DNA from: VXPQ01 sp965117025
GTDB taxonomy: Bacteria; Bacteroidota; Rhodothermia; Rhodothermales; VXPQ01
DNA length: 64,000 nucleotides
Assembly: GCA_965117025.1 (NCBI GenBank)
Contig: OZ220746.1
Span: 1-64,000 of the forward strand
Direction: 5' to 3'
Below, piece after piece: positions 17,686 to 25,712 of the stretch; the stretch's first letter is position 1; each line of letters begins with the position of its first letter. The translations under genes and the position numbers were made by a program. The notes beneath the pieces were generated by a model, which did not search any database, was not told the origin of the DNA, and saw only the letters and a program-made list of their open reading frames with translations.

Positions 17686-19155
17686 ATGGGTAAAATAACG
17701 GGATTTATGGAATATCCCCGGGAGTTGGCCCCTCGTCGCCCGGTGGAGGAGCGCAAGCGGGATTACCGCGATGTGTATCTGGAGCTTCCTGTCAGGAAAG
17801 TGAAGCAGCAGGCCGCGCGTTGCATGGATTGCGGGGTGCCCTTCTGTCAGGCAGGGTGTCCCCTTGGCAACATCATTCCGGACTGGAACGATCTGGTATA
17901 CCAGAATGAATGGGAGGGGGCGTTCGATCGGCTGCGCGCGACGAATAATTTTCCGGAGTTTACGGGAAGGATATGTCCCGCTCCTTGTGAATCGGCTTGT
18001 GTGCTTGGCATCAACGAGCCGCCTGTGACGATCGAGCAGATCGAAAAAAGCATTTCGGACAGAGCCTGGAAGAACAACTGGTATGCGCCGCGCCCGCCGG
18101 CGGAAAGGACAGGGAGAAAGGTGGCTGTAGTGGGATCAGGCCCCGCGGGGCTTGCCGCTGCCGACCAGCTCAACCAGGCCGGGCATTCGGTTACTGTGTT
18201 TGAACGGGACGACCGCATCGGCGGACTCCTGCGCTATGGCATTCCGGATTTCAAACTCGAGAAATGGATCGTGGATCGCCGGATCGACGTGATGCGCGAG
18301 GAAGGGGTCGAGTTCATTACGAATGCCGAAGTGGGCAAGAATTACCCTGTGAGCGTTCTCGATGACTTCTGCGCCGTCGTGCTCTCCGGAGGGGCTACGA
18401 AGCCCCGCGATGTGCCGGTTCCGGGCCGGGATTTGGCCGGCATCCATTTCGCATGGGATTATCTGTGGCGACAGAACAAGATCAATGAGGGCGACGCCAT
18501 GGATCATGTAGCGCCCATCACGGCGGCTGGCAAAGACGTTATTGTGATAGGCGGCGGCGATACGGGAAGCGACTGTGTGGGCACTGCCAACAGGCAAGGA
18601 GCAAAATCCATCACACAATTCGAATTGCTTCCAACACCGCCGGAGGATCGACCGCCTCATCAGCCCTGGCCTTTCATGCCCATGGTTTTCCAGACGAGTA
18701 CATCGCATGAAGAGGGGGTGGATCGCCACTGGAGCGTATTGACGAAGGAGTTCAGCGGCGACGACGGGTTCGTGCAGGAACTGCGTACGGTGAACGTGCT
18801 TCCGAAGAAGGATGCTTCCGGGCGCATGCGATTTGTGGAGCAGCCCAATTCCGAGCACCTGTGGCCGGCCGATCTCGTGCTTCTTGCGGTGGGCTATGTC
18901 GGGCCTGAGCCGGACGGCGTGATTGCCCAACTCGATATCGAACTGGACGAACGAGGCAATGTCCGGACGGACGAGAACTACATGTCATCGCGTCCCGGCG
19001 TGTTTGCGGCGGGGGATATGCGTCGGGGACAGTCGCTCGTGGTATGGGCTATTGCCGAGGGCCGGGAGGCGGCCCGCGGCGTGGATGTTTTCCTGCGCGA
19101 GGAAGCGACTATGCTACCTGCAAAAGGGGTGGGAGATCTTCCGAGAATACGGTGA
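17686..19155 (+). CDS. gltD: glutamate synthase, small (beta) subunit
   Basis: NADPH-oxidising flavoprotein subunit that passes electrons to GltB; 489 residues. An adrenodoxin-reductase-like N-terminal domain binds two [4Fe-4S] clusters (C46, C49, C54 and C58 in CMDCGVPFCQAGCP; further cysteines in GRICPAPCESACVLG). The FAD motif is VVGSGPAGLAAADQL and the NADPH motif is IGGGDTGSDCVGTA. The start MGKITGFMEYPRE is the family-standard N-terminus and has AAGGGA 10 bases upstream; the frame is open upstream inside gltB but that is a shadow. It is 28 bases behind gltB. Confidence 0.97.
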   Translation: MGKITGFMEYPRELAPRRPVEERKRDYRDVYLELPVRKVKQQAARCMDCGVPFCQAGCPLGNIIPDWNDLVYQNEWEGAFDRLRATNNFPEFTGRICPAPCESACVLGINEPPVTIEQIEKSISDRAWKNNWYAPRPPAERTGRKVAVVGSGPAGLAAADQLNQAGHSVTVFERDDRIGGLLRYGIPDFKLEKWIVDRRIDVMREEGVEFITNAEVGKNYPVSVLDDFCAVVLSGGATKPRDVPVPGRDLAGIHFAWDYLWRQNKINEGDAMDHVAPITAAGKDVIVIGGGDTGSDCVGTANRQGAKSITQFELLPTPPEDRPPHQPWPFMPMVFQTSTSHEEGVDRHWSVLTKEFSGDDGFVQELRTVNVLPKKDASGRMRFVEQPNSEHLWPADLVLLAVGYVGPEPDGVIAQLDIELDERGNVRTDENYMSSRPGVFAAGDMRRGQSLVVWAIAEGREAARGVDVFLREEATMLPAKGVGDLPRIR

Positions 19156-19183
19156 TCCATGATATTAATGCATTCTCTAACAA

Positions 19184-19209
19184 TACCTTATATTCTTTGA
19201 TATAAGGTA
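19184..19209 (+). promoter_or_regulatory. 9-bp inverted repeat covering the thrB ribosome-binding site
   Basis: TACCTTATA (19184-19192) and TATAAGGTA (19201-19209) are perfect inverted repeats with an 8-base loop. The second arm contains AAGGT, the only Shine-Dalgarno-like sequence before the thrB ATG at 19219. As RNA the hairpin would hide the ribosome-binding site; as DNA it could be an AT-rich operator. No T-run follows, so a terminator is unlikely. Confidence 0.5.
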
Positions 19210-19218
19210 AAAGTTTAC

Positions 19219-20190
19219 ATGTCGTTTCACCCTGTAGATGTTTTTGGTCCGGCTTCCTTGTCCAATCTTGGACCGGGATTCGATGCGCTTGGCTTGTGCA
19301 TTTCCGGGATCGGGGATGTGGTTCGGGCGCGCCATACGGAATACCCGGGTATTCAGCTCAAGCATGAGCCGGGCGCTGTGCCCTGGGAGGCGCTTGAAGA
19401 TTCCACAAGGAACACCGCAGTCATTGCGGCAAAGGGCGTATTGAATCTGCTCGGCACGGACGAAGGGGTCGAGCTTACGCTCACGAAAGGGATTCCGCTC
19501 GGATCCGGGATCGGCGGCTCTGCGGCCAGCGCTGTGGCCGGCGCCTGGGCCGTGAACATGCTTTTCGGGCGGCCTTTTGAAAAAGAAGCTCTTATCGAAG
19601 CCGTACTCGAGGCCGAGGACATCGCTTCCGGTGGGCGGCATGGGGATAATGCGCTTCCCGCCTTGCTGGGGGGACTCATTCTGGTTTCGTCGAGCGATGC
19701 CTCCCGGTACCGGCGTGTCGAACTGCCCGGTTCTCTTCATATTGCGCTTATTCTTCCGGCCGTGGAGGTGCTGACCAGGCAGGCCCGCGAAATGTTGCCG
19801 GACCGCGTGTCGCTCAAGGACGCTGCGGGCAATGCTTCCGAACTGGCGTTTCTGGTGGATGCGTATCGATGCGGCGATTGGGAAACCGTGGGGCAGTGCA
19901 TGATGCGGGATCGCCTCGTGGAGCCGGTGCGGGCTTCCCTGGTGCCCTGTTATCATGCCGTGCGGAGCGCTGCGATCGAGGCCGGGGCGTTCGGATGCGC
20001 TCTGACCGGTTCCGGGCCGGCCATGTTTGCCCTTGCGCCTTCTTCGGAGCAAGCCGTTTCGATACGGGACGCCATGCTGGCGGCAAGCGCATCCGAGCGG
20101 GTCAAAGCCGAAGGAGTGATCGCCGAAGTGAACGATACGGGCGTAGTCGATATGGTGGAGCACAGCGCGCGCGCGCAGCAGCCCGCATAG
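19219..20190 (+). CDS. thrB: homoserine kinase
   Basis: GHMP-family kinase that makes O-phosphohomoserine from homoserine and ATP; 323 residues. N-terminal signature VFGPASLSNLGPGFDALGLC, ATP-loop PLGSGIGGSAASAVAGAW, and C-terminal GHMP motif GCALTGSGPAMFAL are all present. It is followed by thrC after only 7 bases. The upstream inverted repeat overlaps its ribosome-binding site. O-phosphohomoserine is used by ThrC and, in some bacteria, by the methionine branch, which makes the two trans-sulfuration enzymes further downstream of interest. The gene for homoserine dehydrogenase is not in the window. Confidence 0.95.
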   Translation: MSFHPVDVFGPASLSNLGPGFDALGLCISGIGDVVRARHTEYPGIQLKHEPGAVPWEALEDSTRNTAVIAAKGVLNLLGTDEGVELTLTKGIPLGSGIGGSAASAVAGAWAVNMLFGRPFEKEALIEAVLEAEDIASGGRHGDNALPALLGGLILVSSSDASRYRRVELPGSLHIALILPAVEVLTRQAREMLPDRVSLKDAAGNASELAFLVDAYRCGDWETVGQCMMRDRLVEPVRASLVPCYHAVRSAAIEAGAFGCALTGSGPAMFALAPSSEQAVSIRDAMLAASASERVKAEGVIAEVNDTGVVDMVEHSARAQQPA

Positions 20191-20197
20191 CGAGTTT

Positions 20198-21508
20198 ATG
20201 GCGATTCCCTACCGCAGCACGCGCAGTACGACAGATACGGAAAGCGTATCGTTCGGGGAAGCGCTCTTGCGAGGTCTGGCGCCCGACGGGGGCTTGTATG
20301 TGCCCCGAAATCCACCTCGACTATCTTTTGCACCCGTATTCGAGGGAGATACCCTCCCGGACATGGCTTGCAGGGTGTTCGCAGGGTGGATCGGCGACGA
20401 AGTTTTCACTCCCGACCAGGAACGCATTGTCCGGGATGCCCTTGATTTCCCGGTACCCCTTGTGCCGCTCGCCTCGAAAGGGAGCGGACCGTGGAGCAAT
20501 ACCTTCGTGCTGGAACTGTTTCATGGTCCCACCCTCTCCTTCAAGGATTTCGGAGCGCGGACCATGGCCCGCTGGATGGGCTATTTTCTGGAGCGGCGGG
20601 GCGAAAGAGCGACGATTCTTGTAGCTACATCGGGCGATACGGGAAGCGCCGTGGCCGACGGATTCGCCGGGCAGGAGCGGATCCGGGTCGTACTCCTCTA
20701 TCCGAAGGACAAGGTAAGCCGGGTGCAGGAACAGCAGTTGATTGCGGCAAGGCCGGGTGTGCAGGCGTTGCGCGTAGCCGGAGATTTCGACGACTGCCAG
20801 CGCATGGCGAAGGAAGCGTTTGTACATCCGGCGTTTGCCGGAGCCGGTCTTTCTTCCGCCAATTCCATCAATATCGGTCGCTTACTGCCGCAGATGATGT
20901 ATTATGTGCTCGCGGCGAGCCGGCTGTCTGCAGAAACCCCATGGTTTTGCGTACCGAGCGGCAACCTCGGCAACCTGACGGGAGGAGTGCTTGCACATTT
21001 GTCCGGGTTGCCGGTGGCGGGCTTTCTTGCGGCGCACAACGCCAACGATTTTTTCCCCCGCTTTCTGTCCGGAGAAGACGCCGGATTCGCTCCCACGATC
21101 CGAACCCTTTCCAATGCGATGGATGTCGGCGCACCCAGCAATTTCGAAAGGCTCCAGGCCTTGCTGGATCGTCCGGCCATGCAGCGGCTGATACGTGCGG
21201 AGCGCGTGCTCGACGAAGATACGGTTGCGTCCATGCGTCGGGTCTACGAAGCCACCGGCTATGTGGCCGATCCGCACACGGCCGTGGGCCTCGAGGCGGT
21301 ACGCCGTCAGCGCGCCCTCGGTGCGCTGCAGGGGCCGGTTGTGGTGCTTGCTACGGCGCATCCGGCCAAGTTTCCGGAAACGGTGCATGCTGCGCTCGGC
21401 TTCGAACCCGATGCGCCCGACCGGCTGGCGGCGACCGGGACGCAGGGTACGGCGGTCGAGGAAATCCCGCCCTCTGTGGGGGCCTTGCGTCCGTATCTTG
21501 TGGCATAG
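20198..21508 (+). CDS. thrC: threonine synthase
   Basis: PLP enzyme turning O-phosphohomoserine into threonine; 436 residues. N-terminal YRSTRSTTDTESVSFGEALLRGLAPDGGLYVP is the class I (bacterial/yeast) threonine synthase start. The PLP lysine sits in LFHGPTLSFKDFGART, the phosphate-binding segment in VATSGDTGSAVADGF, and SGNLGNLTGG follows. It directly follows thrB and forms a two-gene unit with it. With cimA present, threonine is not obligatorily drained into isoleucine. Confidence 0.96.
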   Translation: MAIPYRSTRSTTDTESVSFGEALLRGLAPDGGLYVPRNPPRLSFAPVFEGDTLPDMACRVFAGWIGDEVFTPDQERIVRDALDFPVPLVPLASKGSGPWSNTFVLELFHGPTLSFKDFGARTMARWMGYFLERRGERATILVATSGDTGSAVADGFAGQERIRVVLLYPKDKVSRVQEQQLIAARPGVQALRVAGDFDDCQRMAKEAFVHPAFAGAGLSSANSINIGRLLPQMMYYVLAASRLSAETPWFCVPSGNLGNLTGGVLAHLSGLPVAGFLAAHNANDFFPRFLSGEDAGFAPTIRTLSNAMDVGAPSNFERLQALLDRPAMQRLIRAERVLDEDTVASMRRVYEATGYVADPHTAVGLEAVRRQRALGALQGPVVVLATAHPAKFPETVHAALGFEPDAPDRLAATGTQGTAVEEIPPSVGALRPYLVA

Positions 21509-21642
21509 TATCGGATACTCTGGGCTTTGCGGACGTAATCAGCGTATCCTGTAGCAAGATCGGCGGCACCGAAAACAATACACTCTGTTTCTTGCCGGTT
21601 CCTTCTCCCGATAACCAGTCCGATATCCAGGACTCCCTGCCC

Positions 21643-22467
21643 ATGCCATTCTATCTCGATGGCTGGAACCGGAGGCAACTTCCGCATGCCCAGGCGCTAT
21701 GGGATTTTCACCAAGCGCTTACATGCCCTACGGTGTTGCTTTCTCTGCCGTCCGCTGTGCCGTCCGGATCCCCTTCCGGGGCTTTTTTCGACGAGGAAAG
21801 CGACCGTATTATGGCGGGCAAGCCGCTCCGTGTCGTCCCGGAGACGGTGACGAAGCAGGCGCTTGCCGCGTGCGAGGCGGAGGGATTGCCCCGCGCATTG
21901 CTGGCCGAGCAGGTATCGGCAGCCCGGGTATGGGCGGGGCCTGCGCGCTTTCCGGACGACCGCGCGCTCAACGATTTCATGGAACAATGGGTTTGTCCGC
22001 ATGCCCGTTTGCTTGCCCGCCTTGCAGGTATTTCCGGTTCGTGGCAACGCAACTACATTGATGAATTAGCCCAGGGATTTTTCTGGACGGGCCGTCTTAT
22101 GGCTCTGAAACGAGATGTGGCCGAAGGGCGTTTTTTCATCCCCGGGACGGATCTTGACCAGTACGGTGTTTCGCACGAGCAGTTGCTCGAGGGACGGGTG
22201 GACGAATCCATGAAACGGCTTTTGTGGAAACAAACCATTCGGGCCAAGAACGCTTTTGCGCTGGCCGAGCCTCTTGCTCTCGAATTGCCGCGCCGCAAGG
22301 CCGGCGCGTTCAAGCGGTGGTGGCTCGGCGCGCTGGAAGTTTTGCACGAAATTCGCCGGCGCGAGTATGATGTGTGGACCAGACCTGTTGCGCTTTCGGC
22401 CCGGAGCCGCATGCAGGTCCGCATTCAGGCGAGGTTCGGGCGCACGACCTTCCGTTCACGCGGATAA
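21643..22467 (+). CDS. squalene/phytoene synthase-family protein, first Asp motif missing
   Basis: A 274-residue protein whose C-terminal half aligns by eye with trans-isoprenyl head-to-head synthases: ELAQGFFWTGRLMALKRDVAEGRFFIPG (the second Asp-rich region, normally LRDVxxDxxRGRxYLP), DLDQYGVSHEQLLEGR, and EIRRREYDVWTRPVALSARSRM. The usual first motif (DDxxD within ARxxDDIAD) is absent, because the roughly 60-residue N-terminal part does not contain it, and the second motif is shortened. The start MPFYLDGWNRRQLP is chosen because the longer open frame overlaps thrC. It may be a diverged, partnered or inactive member. purM follows 15 bases later. Family call moderate, activity unknown. Confidence 0.65.
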   Translation: MPFYLDGWNRRQLPHAQALWDFHQALTCPTVLLSLPSAVPSGSPSGAFFDEESDRIMAGKPLRVVPETVTKQALAACEAEGLPRALLAEQVSAARVWAGPARFPDDRALNDFMEQWVCPHARLLARLAGISGSWQRNYIDELAQGFFWTGRLMALKRDVAEGRFFIPGTDLDQYGVSHEQLLEGRVDESMKRLLWKQTIRAKNAFALAEPLALELPRRKAGAFKRWWLGALEVLHEIRRREYDVWTRPVALSARSRMQVRIQARFGRTTFRSRG

Positions 22468-22482
22468 TTTCAGGAAAAGGGA

Positions 22483-23481
22483 ATGACTACGTATCGCGAT
22501 GCCGGAGTGGATATCGACGCAGGCGAAGAAGCCTTGCGCCGTATCAAACCGCTCGTACGGGAGACCTTCACGAAGGGGGTGGCTGCGGATATCGGCGCCT
22601 TCGGCGCATTCTTCGAACTGGGTGACGGGTACGACTGCCCCCTGCTTGTCTCTTCGGTGGATGGGGTCGGCACGAAACTCAAGGTAGCGTTCCGTATGGG
22701 CCGCCACGACACCGTGGGCCGGGACCTGGTCAACCACTGCGTAAACGATATTGCCGTGTGCGGCGCCCGCCCGCTGTTCTTTCTGGATTATTTCTCGACG
22801 GGGAAGCTCGATCCGGATGTGACCGAAGACGTGGTTCGGGGCTTGGCGATCGCATGCAAGGAGAACGAATGTGCGCTGATCGGAGGGGAGACGGCGGAGA
22901 TGCCGGGTCTTTACGACGAGGGCGAGTACGATCTCGCCGGCGCTATCGTGGGCGTGGTCGAAAAGGCGCAGATCGTCGACGGATCGGCCATCGAGGCGGG
23001 GGATATCCTGCTGGGCCTGCCCTCGACCGGTTTGCACACGAACGGCTATTCGCTGGCGCGCGCCGTGTTATTTGCACACTTCGATCCCGGGGATCGCCCG
23101 GGTGCGCTGGGTGGGGCGAGCGTCGGCGAGGCGCTGCTTGCCGTACACCGGTCCTATCTCAGGCCGATCCGCGCCCTGCTCGAACAAGGGGTGGGGCGGG
23201 GTTTCGTACACGTTACGGGAGGCGGCATTCCCGGCAATACGCCGCGCATCATCCCGGACGGCCTGACTTTCGACATCGACTACGATGCCTGGGAGCGCCC
23301 GCCTCTTTTCCGGTTGATTCAGGACATTGGAGACGTCCCGGAAGACGATGTGCGCCGCACGTTCAATCTTGGCATGGGACTGCTTGCCGTGGTGCCGGCA
23401 AGCGAGGCGGATCGCGCCGTGCGCATTCTCGAGAACCTCCGCGAGCAACCCCGGAAGATCGGAGAGATCAGGGCCTGTTAG
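22483..23481 (+). CDS. purM: phosphoribosylformylglycinamidine cyclo-ligase
   Basis: AIR synthetase, the ATP-dependent ring closure of step five of purine synthesis; 332 residues. Starts YRDAGVDIDAGEEALRRIKPLV and carries SSVDGVGTKLKVAFRMGRHDTVGRDLVNHCVNDIAVCGARPLFFLDYF, GGETAEMPGLY and HVTGGGIPGNTPRI, all diagnostic. GGAAAAGGG precedes the ATG. No other purine gene is adjacent. The 240 bases downstream hold a small hairpin without a T-tract and no gene. Confidence 0.96.
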   Translation: MTTYRDAGVDIDAGEEALRRIKPLVRETFTKGVAADIGAFGAFFELGDGYDCPLLVSSVDGVGTKLKVAFRMGRHDTVGRDLVNHCVNDIAVCGARPLFFLDYFSTGKLDPDVTEDVVRGLAIACKENECALIGGETAEMPGLYDEGEYDLAGAIVGVVEKAQIVDGSAIEAGDILLGLPSTGLHTNGYSLARAVLFAHFDPGDRPGALGGASVGEALLAVHRSYLRPIRALLEQGVGRGFVHVTGGGIPGNTPRIIPDGLTFDIDYDAWERPPLFRLIQDIGDVPEDDVRRTFNLGMGLLAVVPASEADRAVRILENLREQPRKIGEIRAC

Positions 23482-23721
23482 CACTATGCAGCGGCGCTCT
23501 GCGGGGCGGAGTCATTGTTTAGGGAGCGCTTGTTGCTCCTTGCCCGGCGCGCGCTCCTCCTTTGCAATTCTGTTTCGATGCGCTATATTGGCGCAATAGT
23601 CCAACCATGGACCGCACAGTGAATGAAAAGCACTGAATGATCAACACTTGCCGGAGCAGCGCATTGCGGCGCAGGACTCCGTGCACTTCCACTATTTGGC
23701 AACACATTGAGACGGAGAACC

Positions 23722-24528
23722 ATGACCAGGAAATCGTTTGCTTTTTTGATCGCGCTATCCGTTATGCTCCTGTCGCCGTGGTCTGCATTGGCACAGACCG
23801 AGACCGATGCGGAAAGGATACTTGGAAGCTGGGAACTGTCGGCAATCGAGGACAGTACGGGGGACCGGTCCGCGGATCTCGATTTGTACGTGTTTAACCT
23901 TACGTTTTATCCACTGGAAGACGATACGCTGAAAGTCGATTTCCTGATTGCAACGGCAGGCGACGATGCGGGGGACCGCGAACCTTCTTCAGGCACCTAT
24001 GAAATAGATCAGGAGGAGGATAGCCTTTCGGTAAGCCTTCTGGGCGTTTTCAATATACCTGCCGCATATGAGTTCAAAAGCGACACTACGATGACGCTTT
24101 CTTTGGATAGCGAGGTAATGAATGCCGCTATGGCTCTGATACCACTTTTTGTTCAAGGCTTCGTGAAACCTGAGCCCTATACCGGTATTCTTGTTTATAC
24201 TTTCACCGATGCGGACGAGACCGACGTAACATCCGTCGATCGCGCGGACGAGCTTCCCGAAACCTCAACGCTGTCCCAGAACTATCCGAATCCGTTCAAT
24301 CCGTCCACGGAGATCGTCTATTATCTGGACGAGTCCGGTCCCGTACGCCTTGAAGTGTTCGATATGGCCGGCAAACGTATCGCAACCCTTGTGGAGGCCG
24401 TGCTGCCGCAAGGGGAGCACCGGGCCCGCTTCGACGCCGGAGGATTGCCGACCGGAACCTACGTGTACCGCTTGACCATCGGGAGCGGAACGCAGACGTT
24501 GGTCAAAACCATGACGCTTGTCAGATAG
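23722..24528 (+). CDS. secreted protein with type IX-style C-terminal sorting domain
   Basis: A 268-residue exported protein of unknown function. The signal peptide is MTRKSFAFLIALSVMLLSPWSALAQ; GGAG precedes this ATG, which decides the start. The body (about 30-170) begins ERILGSWELSAIEDSTGD and is strand-rich, reminiscent of lipocalin-like domains (a tentative resemblance). The last 80 residues are the FlgD/T9SS-type module: LSQNYPNPFNPSTEI, LEVFDMAGKRI, GEHRARFDAGGLPTGTYVYRL and the terminal KTMTLVR. The same module recurs in three other proteins of the window, indicating export by a common route and likely surface display or release. Confidence 0.8.
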   Translation: MTRKSFAFLIALSVMLLSPWSALAQTETDAERILGSWELSAIEDSTGDRSADLDLYVFNLTFYPLEDDTLKVDFLIATAGDDAGDREPSSGTYEIDQEEDSLSVSLLGVFNIPAAYEFKSDTTMTLSLDSEVMNAAMALIPLFVQGFVKPEPYTGILVYTFTDADETDVTSVDRADELPETSTLSQNYPNPFNPSTEIVYYLDESGPVRLEVFDMAGKRIATLVEAVLPQGEHRARFDAGGLPTGTYVYRLTIGSGTQTLVKTMTLVR

Positions 24529-24533
24529 GGCGG

Positions 24534-25712
24534 ATGAAGCTCCAGACCTCGCTGGTACACGCCGGTGACCGCAAGCGGCTCGGCGACTACATCCCGGCGG
24601 TGACGCCGGTCTATTCTTCGTCGAGTTTCTTCTATGAACGCATAGAAGACCTTGCTGCGGTGTTTGCAGAGGAGCGCGCCGGCGAGGTGTACTCGCGGAT
24701 AAGCAATCCCAGCGCAGGGGCGCTCGAAGAGCAGATCGCCGCGCTCGAAGGCATGGATGGAGCGTTCGCTACATCTTCCGGTATGGGGGCGGTGCACCTC
24801 GCTATCATGACCGCGCTTCTGGATCGTCGCCAGTCGATCGTGGCCGCCGATGTACTCTACGGAGGCAGTCTCGAACTGCTTGCAAGCGTACTGAGGCCGT
24901 CGGGGATCGATGTCCGGTTCTGCGATGTTTGCGACCTGGAGGCGGTGCGCGAAGCCGTGCATGAAACCCGCCCCGCGCTGCTCCTCATGGAAACGCTGTC
25001 CAACCCGTGCCTGCGCGTCGCGGACCTGGACCGCCTCGCAGAGATCGCCCACGACGCCGGCGCGCTTTTTCTTGTGGACAACACGTTCACGCCGCTGCTC
25101 ATCAAGCCCATGGAGCACGGCGCCGACATGGTTATCCACAGCGCCACCAAGTACCTTGCAGGCCACGGGGATGTGTTGGCCGGCGCGGTGGTTGCCCAGG
25201 AAGAACATCACGAAGCGCTCAGGCAAGTGTACCGGTGTCTCGGCCCCAATCCGGGGCCGTTCGAAGCCTTTCTCGTCATGCGGGGCATCAAGACACTGTC
25301 GCTGCGCATGCGGCGGCATTGCGAGAACGCGCGGCTGGTGGCCGAGCGACTGACCGGGCACCCGGCTATCGAGCGTATCCTGTATCCGGGGAACTCCGAT
25401 CACCCGGATGCAGACGTTGTGGCCAGGCTGTTTCCCGAGGGACAGGCAGGCGGCGCGGTGGGCGTCGACGTGCGCGGAGGGCAGGACGGCGCCTACGCAT
25501 TTCTGGACCGGTTGCGTCTTGCCGCTACATCGGCCAGCATCGGGGATCTGACGACGCTGGCGCTGCATCCGGCCAGCGCCACGCACCGGATGCTCTCTCC
25601 CGAACGCCGGGCGCAACTGGGGATCACGGACGGATTGGTTCGCCTGTCCATCGGCGCGGAAGACATCGACGATATTCTTGCGGACCTCGAACAGGCGCTG
25701 GAAGCCGTATGA
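24534..25712 (+). CDS. trans-sulfuration family PLP enzyme (copy 1)
   Basis: A 392-residue member of the Cys/Met-metabolism PLP family (cystathionine gamma-synthase, cystathionine lyase, O-acylhomoserine sulfhydrylase, methionine gamma-lyase). Visible are YSRISNPSAGALEEQIAALEG, ATSSGMGAVHLAIM, METLSNPCLRVADLDRLAEIA, VDNTFTPLLIKPMEHGADMVIHSATKYLAGHGDVLAG (PLP lysine in SATKYLAGH) and LALHPASATHRMLSPERRAQLGI. It overlaps the next, paralogous gene by 4 bases. By context with thrB/thrC and the pairing with copy 2, a methionine/cystathionine role is likely, but the reaction cannot be read from the sequence. Confidence 0.85.
   Translation: MKLQTSLVHAGDRKRLGDYIPAVTPVYSSSSFFYERIEDLAAVFAEERAGEVYSRISNPSAGALEEQIAALEGMDGAFATSSGMGAVHLAIMTALLDRRQSIVAADVLYGGSLELLASVLRPSGIDVRFCDVCDLEAVREAVHETRPALLLMETLSNPCLRVADLDRLAEIAHDAGALFLVDNTFTPLLIKPMEHGADMVIHSATKYLAGHGDVLAGAVVAQEEHHEALRQVYRCLGPNPGPFEAFLVMRGIKTLSLRMRRHCENARLVAERLTGHPAIERILYPGNSDHPDADVVARLFPEGQAGGAVGVDVRGGQDGAYAFLDRLRLAATSASIGDLTTLALHPASATHRMLSPERRAQLGITDGLVRLSIGAEDIDDILADLEQALEAV

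Noticed and set aside
23523..23539. Hairpin GGAGC/GCTCC after purM as terminator
   Set aside because: Five-bp stem with no following T-tract.
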